The notes under the pieces: model-generated
Told to the model about the DNA's origin: nothing
Databases searched by the model: none
Seen by the model: the letters and a program-made list of their open reading frames with translations, nothing else
Source of the DNA: Massilia sp. TS11
GTDB taxonomy: Bacteria; Pseudomonadota; Gammaproteobacteria; Burkholderiales; Burkholderiaceae_D
Length of the DNA stretch: 64,000 nt
Direction: 5' to 3'
NCBI RefSeq assembly: GCF_022012445.1
Contig: NZ_JAKLTS010000012.1
Location: 1-64,000 of the forward strand
Program-made: the position numbers and the translations under genes
In this document: positions 15,665 through 24,315 of the stretch, piece after piece
Layout of the letters: each line of letters begins with the position of its first letter
Numbering within the stretch: position 1 is the first letter of the stretch

Positions 15665-16987
15665 TCAGGCCGCGTTCAGCGGCGCGCCGTCGATGCGCGC
15701 ACGCACGAAGTGGATGTGGCTCTTCAGCTCGTACACCTGGTCGGCAAACGACAGCGGCACGCTCAGGGCATTGACGGCCGCTTCGATGTGGTCGAGCCGC
15801 TTGCGCAGGTGGCCTCGCTCGGCCGCGCCGTCTTCCAGCGCCTTCTCGACCACGCGCAATTGCCCGTACCAGCGGTAGATGCGCGAGCGCACGCGCCACA
15901 CGTAGAGCGGCGGCACCACGCGCGACAGCGGGATGATCAGCGCGCCCAGGGCCACGATGATGACCCACATGCGGTCAAGGAAATTGGCCATCCAGAAGCT
16001 CATGTAGCGCTGCAGCAGGGGCGCGCCGTTCTTGTAGAACTTGGCGGCTTCTTCCGCCACCGGAATCTCCGAGTAGCGCGGCGAGGGGAACTGGCCCTGA
16101 TGCTGGAACCAGCCGGCCCCGCTGTGAATCTGCCCGGCCGCCTGCACGAACAACTCGATCAGCGCCGGATGCAGATGCTCGCGCGCCACCAGTGTCGCGG
16201 TCGGCGCGATCAGGTGGGTATCGGCGGCCGGCAGGTCGGCGCCCAGGTCGACGATCCCGCGCGGCAGCACCTCGTGCGTGAGGAAAGGCAGGCGGCGCGC
16301 ATAGGCCTCGGCGCGCGTGAAATCGAGCAGGCTGATGCCGGGCGTGCGCAGCAGCATCTGGATCATCAGGTCCTCGGGCGCGGCGGCGAACACCATGCCG
16401 TCGATCTCGCCATTGATCAGGGCCGCGGCCGCATGCGAATTGTCGAGCGCGCCAAGCTGCACGCTGGCCGGATCGACGTTGTTCAAATTCAGAATCTGGC
16501 GCATCAGGCGCGGCACGCCCGTCCCTTCCGGCCCGACATTGATGCGCAGGCCCTGCAGATGGGCCAGGTTGCTGATCTTGAGCTTACTCTGCGTGAACAC
16601 CCAGACCGGCTCGACGAACAGGCTGCCGAGCGACACCAGGCCCTCGCGATCGGCCTCGGTCTCGGTGGTCGAGCCGCTCTGGACGAAGCCGATGTCGACC
16701 TCGCCGCGGTTGAGCTTCTGCAGATTGTCGAGCGAGCCTTCGGAACGCACCAGCTCGACGCGGATGCCCTGTTTGGCCAGGGCCGCCGCATAGCGTTTGC
16801 CGATGGCCTCGAAGGCGCCGTTCTCCTGCCCGGTCGCCAGGCGCACATGGCGCGGCGGCTCGGGGTCGACGATCTTGTAGGCGACCAGCACCAGCACGAG
16901 GATGATCAGGGCCGTGGGTCCGGCCGTGACCAGCAGATCGCGCAGGGAGAAACGGGTAAAGCTCAAGATGGTCTTCAGTCGGCTCAT
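15665..16987 (-). CDS. Membrane-anchored TAXI-family TRAP-type solute-binding protein
   Basis: A 440-residue protein with an N-terminal membrane helix (about 20-42), an extracytoplasmic TAXI domain (about 48-325) with the typical VRLATGQENGAFEAIGKRYA and GEVDIGFVQSG segments, and a second membrane helix near 345-368 followed by a short basic and coiled tail. TAXI proteins normally deliver ligands to a TRAP permease, but none is encoded nearby and this one is tethered at both ends. It may be a sensory or orphan binding protein. It overlaps the preceding penicillin-binding-like gene by ATGA, implying cotranslation. Confidence 0.83.
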   Translation of the reverse strand: MSRLKTILSFTRFSLRDLLVTAGPTALIILVLVLVAYKIVDPEPPRHVRLATGQENGAFEAIGKRYAAALAKQGIRVELVRSEGSLDNLQKLNRGEVDIGFVQSGSTTETEADREGLVSLGSLFVEPVWVFTQSKLKISNLAHLQGLRINVGPEGTGVPRLMRQILNLNNVDPASVQLGALDNSHAAAALINGEIDGMVFAAAPEDLMIQMLLRTPGISLLDFTRAEAYARRLPFLTHEVLPRGIVDLGADLPAADTHLIAPTATLVAREHLHPALIELFVQAAGQIHSGAGWFQHQGQFPSPRYSEIPVAEEAAKFYKNGAPLLQRYMSFWMANFLDRMWVIIVALGALIIPLSRVVPPLYVWRVRSRIYRWYGQLRVVEKALEDGAAERGHLRKRLDHIEAAVNALSVPLSFADQVYELKSHIHFVRARIDGAPLNAA

Positions 16988-19900
16988 GGTTTCTTGACAC
17001 CGCAGGCATGCTGGCCGGCGGGCGGGTCGATCATCGGCATCAGGCTCGGCGCCAGCACCGTCAGCAACTGCACCGGCAAGGCGCTGGTGAAGTCATAGTC
17101 TTCCGAGCGCGGCCCATGCACATAGGCCGTCATGCTACCGAAATAACGCTCGCCAATGTTAAACACAAATGTGGCCGAGCGGTTCACGAAGCGCGACTCG
17201 ATCAGCTTGCCGCCGGGCGCGAACACATCGAAACGCTGGTCGCCGGTGCCGGTCTTGCCGCCGACCGGAATCAGCTCGCCCGCGCTGGTAACGAAGGCCG
17301 ACTTCACGCGCCGCGCCGTGCCATCGGACACCACCTCGCGGATCGCATCGGCCACGGCGCGCGCCACCTCGGGCGCCAGCACCTGCTCGCCGGCGGCCAG
17401 CTTGCCGCGCGCGAGCTTGGTTTCATACGGCGTGCCCTGGGCAAAGTGCAGACTATCGATGCGCTGCACCGGCTTGCGCACGCCGCCGTTGACAATGATG
17501 CCCATCAGCTCGGCCAGGGCGGCCGGGCGGTCGGCCGAGGCGCCCAGCGCGCTCGCATACGAGGGCACCAGCGAGTCGAACGGATAGCCCATCTTCTTCC
17601 ACTGGCGGTGCACGCCGAGGAAGGCCTCGAGTTCCAGCATGCCGGCAATACGCTTGTCCTGCGCATGCTTGCGGTGGGTGTTGAACAGCCACGCGTACAC
17701 GTCCTGGCGTTCCTTGGCGCTGGCATTGGCCGCCTCGGCGAAGCTGGCCTTGGGATTGGCGCGCAGATAGCCGACCACCCACAGTTCGAGCGGATGCACA
17801 CCGGCCAGATAGCCGCGGTCGGCCAGATTGGTGTTGGCCAGGCTATAGCTGTCGTACATGGCTTCCAGGCGCGCGGCCGGCACTTCATTGGGCGAATTCA
17901 GGGTGTCGTTGACCCAGGCCGAGAAGTCCTTGAGCGTGGCCTGGGGGAACAGGAAGCGGTGGATATTGGCCAGCCGCAGCGGCGTCGCCCGCACCGAGCC
18001 GAGCAAGGTGCGCAGGGCCTCGTCGGCCGGCTTGCCCTTGTACTTCTGGTAGAAACGGGCCAGGAACTCGCGCCCTTCGCGGTCGGCGAATTTGGCCAGG
18101 TACTCGGCGCGGCGCGGATCGTCGGCGTCGCCAAGCAGACTGGCCGAGGAACCGGGCGTGAGGAACATGTAGTAGTGGGCCACATCGCGCATCAAGCGCA
18201 CGAACACCAGGTTGACCGAATTGCGCAGGGCCTCGCGCACGCTCAGGATCTTGTTGTTGTCCTCTTTCTTGAAATTGCCAAAGTGGTGCAGGCCGCCGCC
18301 GGTGAAGAAGCCCTCGGCCGGATTGGCCGAATACTTGCGCTCGAGCGCGGCGGCCAGCATCGGCGCCAGGCTGCGGTCCGCGTCCGGGCCCAGCTGGCGG
18401 AAGTAGTCGAGCGCCCACTGGGTCAGCTTGTCCTTGGGATCGAACACCACCTTGTCGAGCGCGGCGCGGTCCATCGGGCTGAGCTTCTTGTGCAGCTGGT
18501 CGATGATGTCCAGATAGGTGACCAGGGTGCGCAGCTTGGCCGTCGAACCGAGATCGAGCTTGGCGCCCTCGTTGATGTCGAGTGGCTGGTCGAAATTATC
18601 GGCCTGCACGCGCAGGTAATTGGCCTGCTCGCCGCGTTCGAGCAGGGTGAAGCTGTAGACCACCTGGGCCGGGTCGCCATTACCGAGCAGCTGATAGCCA
18701 GTCAGGCCGGCCGCCTTTGCTTCGGCCGGGTCGCGCAGCTTGCGCAGCATGGCCGTCACCGCCTGCTGAGCCTGGGCGTCGAGCGTGCTTTGCACCGTCA
18801 GATCGAGGCGGTCGACGTTGTACAGGCGGTTGTCGCCGAGCAGATTGCCAAGGTGATTGCGCACGGCATTGGCCGCCTTACGCGTGACGAAGGTGTCGGC
18901 CGCCGGGGCCGGCACGCCGCTGTGGCTGGCCGGGTGCAGCTTGAACTTGAGGGCGGCGTCGCCGAAGGCCTTGCTGATCACGCCGGCCTGCACCAGCACA
19001 CGCAGGTGGCTATTGGTCAGGGTTTCCAGATCGGCTTCGCCATCGCCCAGGTAGTAGCTGGGGCGGCGCTGGGCGATCATCAGGCTCAGCGCTTCCTTGT
19101 AGACGGCGGCCGCCTCGGCGCTCGCCGGCTTGCCCTGCAACAGGGCGTTGAGATCCTTGAACTCACGCCCGTACCAGACCCACATGCCGTCGCCGATCCC
19201 ATTGACTTCGCCATAGCCGGGCTTGGCCGACAGCGGCACCGTGTTCAGGTAATCGATGACGATCTGGCGGCGCGCACCCGTGGTGTCCGCGCCGCCCTGG
19301 TAGGCGCGCAGCGAAGCCGAGACCATCTGGCGCAGCTTTTCCTGCATCGAGCTGGTGCGGCCCTCGGGCGAGTGGCGGTATTTTTCGATCTGGGTGGCCA
19401 GCGTGGAGCCGCCCGGCACGCGCCGCGCGCCCGTCAGGCTCTGCACCGATTTATCGAACACGGCCTTGGACAGGCGATCCCACTCGACGGCCGGATTGCG
19501 CTTCGGATGCTCGGCGTCGAGCAGCTCGCGGTTTTCGATGAACAGCAGCGACTGCACGAGCACGGCCGGCGCCTGCTCGAAGCGCGCATAGGTACGCTCG
19601 GGGAAGCGCACCTGGTACATCGGCTCCTGGCGGCAATCGAGGATGGCCAGGCCGACCTGGGTCTTTTCGCGGTAGGTCGGATACAGGCCGAGGTCGGTCA
19701 GTTCGAGCAGCTTGGGCGAGAAGCGCGCCTGCTCGGTGATCACATAGTCCTTGGCCTTCAGGCGGGTGAGAAAGTCGGGCAGGTTCGCATAGCCGAGCCG
19801 TTCGTCATACGGGCTGTCCGAGGGAAAACGGATGGCCGGACTCGGCCCCTGCCCGAGCTTGTAGCTGAGCTGACTGCTGAGCTTGGAAAAATAATCGGCC

Positions 19901-20106
19901 TGCCAGGTCGAGGTGCGCACCTCGTACCAGCCGGCCAGGCCGAGCAGCACCAGCAGGATCAGGAAAAACAGCAGCAGATAGCGCCAGAAGCGGCGCGGCT
20001 GGCGGGCCGGCGCGGGCGCAGCCGGCGGCATTTCGGGAGGCGCTGGCGGGGCAGCGGAAGGCGCCACGGTGGGCGCGTCGAAACTCGGTTCAATCTTCTC
20101 TGACAT
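16984..20106 (-). CDS. Class A penicillin-binding-like protein (GT51 plus transpeptidase)
   Basis: Large inner-membrane protein of about 1040 residues: a proline/alanine-rich cytoplasmic tail, one membrane helix (about 43-62), a GT51-like region (about 180-345) and a penicillin-binding transpeptidase region. The transpeptidase has an STAK (SxxK) motif, NSVN (SxN) and GGKTGTGD (KTG). In the GT51 part the first motif reads ENREL instead of EDxxF, GGSTLATQIEK departs from GGSTITQQ, and the second conserved Glu of the KxxE motif appears as KLRQ. Glycosyltransferase activity is therefore doubtful. The family is known in Betaproteobacteria as a long transglycosylase-domain protein. ATG 20106 has better Shine-Dalgarno spacing (GGTGGA) than ATG 20115. 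Confidence 0.85.
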   Translation of the reverse strand: MSEKIEPSFDAPTVAPSAAPPAPPEMPPAAPAPARQPRRFWRYLLLFFLILLVLLGLAGWYEVRTSTWQADYFSKLSSQLSYKLGQGPSPAIRFPSDSPYDERLGYANLPDFLTRLKAKDYVITEQARFSPKLLELTDLGLYPTYREKTQVGLAILDCRQEPMYQVRFPERTYARFEQAPAVLVQSLLFIENRELLDAEHPKRNPAVEWDRLSKAVFDKSVQSLTGARRVPGGSTLATQIEKYRHSPEGRTSSMQEKLRQMVSASLRAYQGGADTTGARRQIVIDYLNTVPLSAKPGYGEVNGIGDGMWVWYGREFKDLNALLQGKPASAEAAAVYKEALSLMIAQRRPSYYLGDGEADLETLTNSHLRVLVQAGVISKAFGDAALKFKLHPASHSGVPAPAADTFVTRKAANAVRNHLGNLLGDNRLYNVDRLDLTVQSTLDAQAQQAVTAMLRKLRDPAEAKAAGLTGYQLLGNGDPAQVVYSFTLLERGEQANYLRVQADNFDQPLDINEGAKLDLGSTAKLRTLVTYLDIIDQLHKKLSPMDRAALDKVVFDPKDKLTQWALDYFRQLGPDADRSLAPMLAAALERKYSANPAEGFFTGGGLHHFGNFKKEDNNKILSVREALRNSVNLVFVRLMRDVAHYYMFLTPGSSASLLGDADDPRRAEYLAKFADREGREFLARFYQKYKGKPADEALRTLLGSVRATPLRLANIHRFLFPQATLKDFSAWVNDTLNSPNEVPAARLEAMYDSYSLANTNLADRGYLAGVHPLELWVVGYLRANPKASFAEAANASAKERQDVYAWLFNTHRKHAQDKRIAGMLELEAFLGVHRQWKKMGYPFDSLVPSYASALGASADRPAALAELMGIIVNGGVRKPVQRIDSLHFAQGTPYETKLARGKLAAGEQVLAPEVARAVADAIREVVSDGTARRVKSAFVTSAGELIPVGGKTGTGDQRFDVFAPGGKLIESRFVNRSATFVFNIGERYFGSMTAYVHGPRSEDYDFTSALPVQLLTVLAPSLMPMIDPPAGQHACGVKKP

Positions 20107-20190
20107 GATGCTCATTCCACCACAGCGCGGCGGCTTGCTCCTAGTGGCGCTAGCGTGTCGCCGATGTTTTTTTCGCGAAAAAACAACGGA

Positions 20191-21000
20191 TCACGCGGGC
20201 GGGCCGGCGCGCATCTGGCTCAGGGACAGCAGACAGTAGTGGGTGAACCACAGCCCGGTGAGCACGAAGATCATCACGAACAGCCAGACCGACAGCGCCG
20301 CCAGGAAGGGGAACAAGGCAATCGAGAACACCGCCCCGCCCAGCCACACGGCCGAGGGCACGGCGCCCGCGACGCCGGCGCCGATGCCCATCAGGATCAG
20401 GGTCGGCTTGTGGGCGCGCGCCAGCGCCTCCTGTTCGGCCGCGTCGGCATGCACGGACAAGGCGTCGTAGGTGAACAGGCGCTGGGTCATCCAGCCCCAC
20501 AACAGCACATGGGCGCAGATGGCCAGCGGCGGCACGATGTACAGCGGCAGGGCCGCCAGCCAGAGAATGAAGAAGGTGCCGGCCGTCTTGGCCGCCAGCA
20601 ACAGCGAACCGAAGAAGCCGCCCTGCCCGCGCTGCTCGAGCGCCGGGAAAAAGCGCTGCGCCACATGCTTGACGATCAGCGGCATGGCGATGCTGCCGAC
20701 CAGCACCAGCGCGCTCAGCCCCATGATCGGCAAGAGGCTGAGGAAGGCCAGCATCGGCACCACGGCCACCTTGAGAAAGCCGAGGCCGATATTCGCCAGC
20801 CAGGCGCTGCTGCCCGCATACCAGCCGTGCTCGGCAAAGGCGGCGGTCAGCCAGTCGAGCAGGGGCTGCAGGCCCAGCCACAGCAGCACGGCCCACAGCG
20901 CCAGGGCCAGCAGCACCGGCACGGCCGCCAGCAACTGCATGCGCGGATGCAGGATCGAGCCGCAGGCCCGCGCCGCCGAGCGGAACAAATTCGGACTCAT
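20191..21000 (-). CDS. EI24 domain integral membrane protein
   Basis: A 269-residue polytopic membrane protein with about six hydrophobic segments (for example LLAAVPVLLALALWAVLLWL near the N-terminus and VWLFVMIFVLTGLWFTHYCL at the end). The sequence style matches the EI24 family, which includes the sulfate transporter CysZ and many uncharacterised proteins. No cys genes are nearby, so a CysZ role is not supported. The ATG at 21000 overlaps the upstream hydroxylase stop by ATGA, making this the last gene of a four-gene operon. Confidence 0.8.
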   Translation of the reverse strand: MSPNLFRSAARACGSILHPRMQLLAAVPVLLALALWAVLLWLGLQPLLDWLTAAFAEHGWYAGSSAWLANIGLGFLKVAVVPMLAFLSLLPIMGLSALVLVGSIAMPLIVKHVAQRFFPALEQRGQGGFFGSLLLAAKTAGTFFILWLAALPLYIVPPLAICAHVLLWGWMTQRLFTYDALSVHADAAEQEALARAHKPTLILMGIGAGVAGAVPSAVWLGGAVFSIALFPFLAALSVWLFVMIFVLTGLWFTHYCLLSLSQMRAGPPA

Positions 21001-21995
21001 GCGGGCGCGCCGTGGCGGGCGTAGCGCAGCATGCGCTTCACACCCAGCCACTGCTGGGCCCAGAAGCCGCGGCCATAGTCCTGGCCCGGCACCAGCTTGC
21101 CATCGGCATCCAGATGCTCCAATTGATCACGCACACCAGTCTCCTCGAAGCGCGGGCTGAAATTCGCGGTGCGGAACAGGATATCCCAAATCGGGAACAG
21201 CACCGCGAAATTGCAGCCGCCGAGCGTGCCCTTGCCATGCGACTCGTGGCCGATGCCGATCGCATGGTGCATCCGGTGGTAGCGCGGCGACACCAGCAGG
21301 CGCTCGCCGATGCGGCCGAAGTGCAGGCGCACATTCGCATGCTGCAGACTCTGCACGATGCGCGAGAAGGAAATCAGCAGCACGAACTGGCCGGGCGGCA
21401 CGCCGATGGCCAGGGCCACGCTGGCCATGGCCAGATCGCGCAGGATATCGTCGAGAATATGGTTGCGGTCGTCGCTCCACAGGTTCATATTGCGCTGGCT
21501 GTGATGCAGGCTGTGCAGGCCCCACCACCAGTGGAACTGATGCTCGGCGCGGTGGTACCAGTAATCGAAGAAGTCGAGCACCACCAGATACACGGCAAAC
21601 GCGATCAGCGGCTGGTTCTCGGGCAGCAGATTCTCCAGGTTGAACGGGTGCACGCCCTCGAAGCGCAGCTGGCCGGCCACCCAGTCGACCATCGGATCGA
21701 GGGTCAGGAACATGGCGATCGGCACCAGACCGAGGCGATGGATGCAGGTGTAGGTGAAGTCGTTCCAGCGCGCCCATTTGTCCTGGATGCGGTGGACCGG
21801 AATCAGGGCCTCGAGCGGGCGCAGCACGGCGAACACGAGGGCCAGTTCCAGCAGGCCGATCAGCAGCCATTCCGTGCCTTCATAGGCTTCGTCCACATAT
21901 TCGACCAGGTCGAGGCGGTAGACCAGGGGCTGGACCACGGTTTCGAACAGCCAGCCCTGGGCGGCGCCGAACCAGTCGATCAGAGTGTGCATCAT
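20997..21995 (-). CDS. Sterol desaturase / fatty acid hydroxylase superfamily protein
   Basis: Membrane-bound di-iron oxygenase of 332 residues. The histidine boxes are clear: HRAEHQFHW, HSLHHSQ and HRMHHA, spaced as in the fatty-acid hydroxylase superfamily, with several membrane segments in the first half. Members hydroxylate or desaturate lipids, ceramides or carotenoids; the substrate here is unknown. Both ends overlap neighbouring genes by ATGA (polysaccharide deacetylase upstream, EI24 downstream), suggesting one functional unit at the envelope. Confidence 0.9.
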   Translation of the reverse strand: MMHTLIDWFGAAQGWLFETVVQPLVYRLDLVEYVDEAYEGTEWLLIGLLELALVFAVLRPLEALIPVHRIQDKWARWNDFTYTCIHRLGLVPIAMFLTLDPMVDWVAGQLRFEGVHPFNLENLLPENQPLIAFAVYLVVLDFFDYWYHRAEHQFHWWWGLHSLHHSQRNMNLWSDDRNHILDDILRDLAMASVALAIGVPPGQFVLLISFSRIVQSLQHANVRLHFGRIGERLLVSPRYHRMHHAIGIGHESHGKGTLGGCNFAVLFPIWDILFRTANFSPRFEETGVRDQLEHLDADGKLVPGQDYGRGFWAQQWLGVKRMLRYARHGAPA

Positions 21996-22753
21996 GGTGT
22001 CGCTTGTTTGGGGTAGTCAGGATGGTCACGCAGGGTGGCGAAACAGAAGCCGCGCTGCTCCAGGCCCACGATCAGGGGCTCGAGATTGGCCGGCATCCAG
22101 GCGTCCTTGCGCGACCAGATGCCCAGGTGGCCCATCACGATGTCGCCATCCTTCAAGTCGCGCAGCATACGCTGCAGCAGGCTGGCGTTGGAAAATTTCT
22201 CGCTCGGCAGCTCGTCACCCGTGAAGCCCGCCGCGGCCCAGGCGAAATGCGTGTAGCCGCAGGCGCGCGCCGCCTCCAGCGCGGCCGGCGTGGTGCGGCC
22301 GCCCGGGGCGCGCCAGATCGGGTCCAGGTGGGCGCCGGTCAGCGCATGAAAGCGCTCGTCGACGCGGCGCAGCTCCTGGCAGTACTGGGCCGGCGTCCAT
22401 TGCTGGAGCTTGCCGGCCTGCTCGCCGAACTGGGCGCGCACCGTGATCGGTTTGGCGCCCGGCTGCACGTACACGTGATCAAAGGTATGGCTGCCGAAGG
22501 CATGGCCCTCGGCCACGCGCGCCTTCCAGAACTCGGCCCAGGACGGGTCGAGCGACATATCGCCGCGCACGGTTTTTTCGTTGGCGAGAAAGAAGGTGGC
22601 GCGGATGCCATGCGCCTTCAGCGTCTGGGCGATCAGTTCGGCTTGCGACTGGCTGCCCGTATCAAAGCTCAGGTAGATGGTGCCCGCGCACGGCGCCGCC
22701 GCCTGGGCCGCGGCGCCCAGGCTCAGCGCGCAGGCGGCCAGCAGGCGTTTCAT
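21992..22753 (-). CDS. Polysaccharide deacetylase (NodB-homology) family protein, secreted
   Basis: A 253-residue protein with a signal peptide (MKRLLAACALSLGAAAQAA) and a NodB fold. Motif 1 is SFDTGS, so the second metal/base aspartate of the usual TFDDG is replaced by Thr; motif 2 GSHTFDH and motif 3 WRAPGGRT are intact, and GHLG resembles motif 5. Loss of one motif 1 Asp may change activity or metal binding. The natural substrate would be an N- or O-acetylated glycan in the periplasm or outside the cell. It overlaps both neighbours (TAATG with the propeller gene, ATGA with the hydroxylase). Confidence 0.87.
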   Translation of the reverse strand: MKRLLAACALSLGAAAQAAAPCAGTIYLSFDTGSQSQAELIAQTLKAHGIRATFFLANEKTVRGDMSLDPSWAEFWKARVAEGHAFGSHTFDHVYVQPGAKPITVRAQFGEQAGKLQQWTPAQYCQELRRVDERFHALTGAHLDPIWRAPGGRTTPAALEAARACGYTHFAWAAAGFTGDELPSEKFSNASLLQRMLRDLKDGDIVMGHLGIWSRKDAWMPANLEPLIVGLEQRGFCFATLRDHPDYPKQATP

Positions 22754-23724
22754 TACTGGCGCGGCGCGTGGTTGGCGAAGTAGATGCCGTGCGGCGAACG
22801 GCCGACCGGGATCAGCTTGGTCACCTTGCGCGAGGGGATGTCGATCACGGCGACCTTCTTAATCCAGCGCAGCGTGGCCCACATGGTCTTGCCGTCGTCG
22901 GTGATCTCCATGTCATCCGGACCGCCCGGCACATTGATGGTGCCGACGTTTTCCAGGGTTTGCATGTCGATGATGTTGATCGTGTTCGACACCCGGTTCG
23001 AGACGAACAGATGGCGCTTGTCGCCGAGGGCGCGGAAATTATGCGTGCCCTCGCCGGCCTTGATCTTCTTGACGGTCTTCTTGGCGCGCCAGTCGATGAC
23101 TTCGACGTAATCGCTGCTCATGATGCCGACCAGCAGATACTTATCGTCCGGCGTCATCACGATACCGGCCGGCAGTTTGCCGACAGGGATCGTCCATTTG
23201 ACCGTGCCGCTGGCCAGGTCAATAGCGCTGACCTGGTCGCTGCCCTGCTGGGTGATGAAGACGGTCGAGCTGTCGGCCGTGAAGGCCATGTGGCTCGGCG
23301 TCTTGGGCAGGGGAACGCGCTTGGCCAGCGTCATATTGCTGCCATCGTATTTGTAGAGATCGACGCGATCGAGGCGCAGGGAATTCGAGACGAACCATTT
23401 CTGGTCGGGCGAGAAGCCGATCTGGTAGGGATCGAGGATGTCCTTCAGCTTGCGCTGCAGCTGGCCGGTTTTCGGATCGAGGAAGATCAGCTCATTGCCG
23501 ACCGAGGAGGCGACGATCAGGGACTTGTTGTCCGGCGTGGCCATCAGGTGGTGCGGCTCCTTGCCCACGTCGATCTTGCCGACCTCGGTGTATTTCTGCT
23601 GGTCGAGCAAGGTGACGGTCGCATCGCGCGAATTGAGCACCACGACCACATTGGCCTGGGCAGCGGCGATGACGAAGCAGGAGGAAAGGGAAAACAGGAG
23701 GGCGCGCTTGAAACTGCTGAACAT
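22753..23724 (-). CDS. YncE-like YVTN beta-propeller protein, secreted
   Basis: A 323-residue protein with a signal peptide (MFSSFKRALLFSLSSCFVIAAAQA) and about seven repeats of the YVTN/NHL style (e.g. NSRDATVTLLD, TPDNKSLIVAS, DIPSRKVTKLIPVGRSPHG). These propellers are usually periplasmic binding or scaffold proteins. An in-frame extension to 23877 is ignored because the ATG at 23724 begins the signal peptide. It is the first gene of the operon with the deacetylase, hydroxylase and EI24 protein, and diverges from the FKBP gene. Confidence 0.85.
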   Translation of the reverse strand: MFSSFKRALLFSLSSCFVIAAAQANVVVVLNSRDATVTLLDQQKYTEVGKIDVGKEPHHLMATPDNKSLIVASSVGNELIFLDPKTGQLQRKLKDILDPYQIGFSPDQKWFVSNSLRLDRVDLYKYDGSNMTLAKRVPLPKTPSHMAFTADSSTVFITQQGSDQVSAIDLASGTVKWTIPVGKLPAGIVMTPDDKYLLVGIMSSDYVEVIDWRAKKTVKKIKAGEGTHNFRALGDKRHLFVSNRVSNTINIIDMQTLENVGTINVPGGPDDMEITDDGKTMWATLRWIKKVAVIDIPSRKVTKLIPVGRSPHGIYFANHAPRQ

Positions 23725-23830
23725 GAACAGACTGTCCGAAGAGAAGAGGAATACCCGTATTTTACGGCGAAAAACCCCGGTGTGGCGGTTTTGTCCTACA
23801 ATCACGGGGTCAAGCAAACAAAGGAAAATC

Positions 23831-24187
23831 ATGTCTGTCATCACCACCGAATCCGGTCTCCAATACGAAGACACCATCGTCGGCGACGGCGCCGAAGCCC
23901 AGGCCGGCCAGTACGTGACCGTGCACTACACGGGCTGGCTGCGCAACGACGACGGCTCGCTCGGCAGCAAGTTCGACTCGAGCAAGGACCGCGACGATCC
24001 GTTCGAATTCCCGCTCGGCAAAGGTCATGTGATCCGCGGCTGGGACGAAGGCGTGCTCGGCATGAAAGTCGGCGGTACGCGCCGCCTGACGATTCCGTCC
24101 AACCTCGGCTATGGCGCGCGCGGCGCCGGCGGCGTGATCCCGCCCAACGCCACCCTGATTTTCGACGTCGAACTACTCGCCGTCTGA
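23831..24187 (+). CDS. FKBP-type peptidyl-prolyl cis-trans isomerase
   Basis: A compact 118-residue single-domain FKBP, probably cytoplasmic since there is no signal peptide. It shows the fold's diagnostic residues: VTVHYTGWL, FDSSKDR, FPLGKGHVIRGWDEG, and IPSNLGYGARGAGGVIPPNATLIFDVELL. It accelerates proline isomerisation during protein folding. The ATG at 23831 has an AGGA site. It ends at a palindrome-rich spacer shared with the convergent WS/DGAT gene. Confidence 0.95.
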   Translation: MSVITTESGLQYEDTIVGDGAEAQAGQYVTVHYTGWLRNDDGSLGSKFDSSKDRDDPFEFPLGKGHVIRGWDEGVLGMKVGGTRRLTIPSNLGYGARGAGGVIPPNATLIFDVELLAV

Positions 24188-24199
24188 ATCGCACAAAAG

Positions 24200-24287
24200 A
24201 TCGGGGCCCGACCCCGATTTTTTTCGCCCAGAAAAAATGGGGTCAGACCCCATTTATCCTTCGAGAAAAATGGGGTCTGACCCCGAT
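24200..24287. repeat. GGGGTC/GACCCC palindrome cluster
   Basis: The convergent FKBP/WS-DGAT spacer holds three palindromic units: an imperfect one at 24200-24218, a perfect 21-base one at 24235-24255 (AAATGGGGTC-A-GACCCCATTT) and an imperfect one at 24270-24287. T- and A-rich linkers separate them. It resembles other repetitive palindromes in this order and, like the longer hairpins in this window, sits at convergent gene ends. Confidence 0.75.
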
Positions 24288-24315
24288 TTATCTGGCGGGC
24301 AAGGCGGGACCGGGA

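Noticed and set aside
17008-20103. 1031-residue open frame antisense to the penicillin-binding-like gene
   Set aside because: Typical codon-bias shadow; no start context and no family features.
20167-20184. T6-CGCG-A6 hairpin between EI24 and the penicillin-binding-like gene as a terminator
   Set aside because: The stem is almost entirely A-T and lacks a GC core, so terminator activity is doubtful.
20191-21000. EI24 protein as sulfate transporter CysZ
   Set aside because: No cysteine or sulfate genes are nearby and the operon context is envelope/lipid-like.
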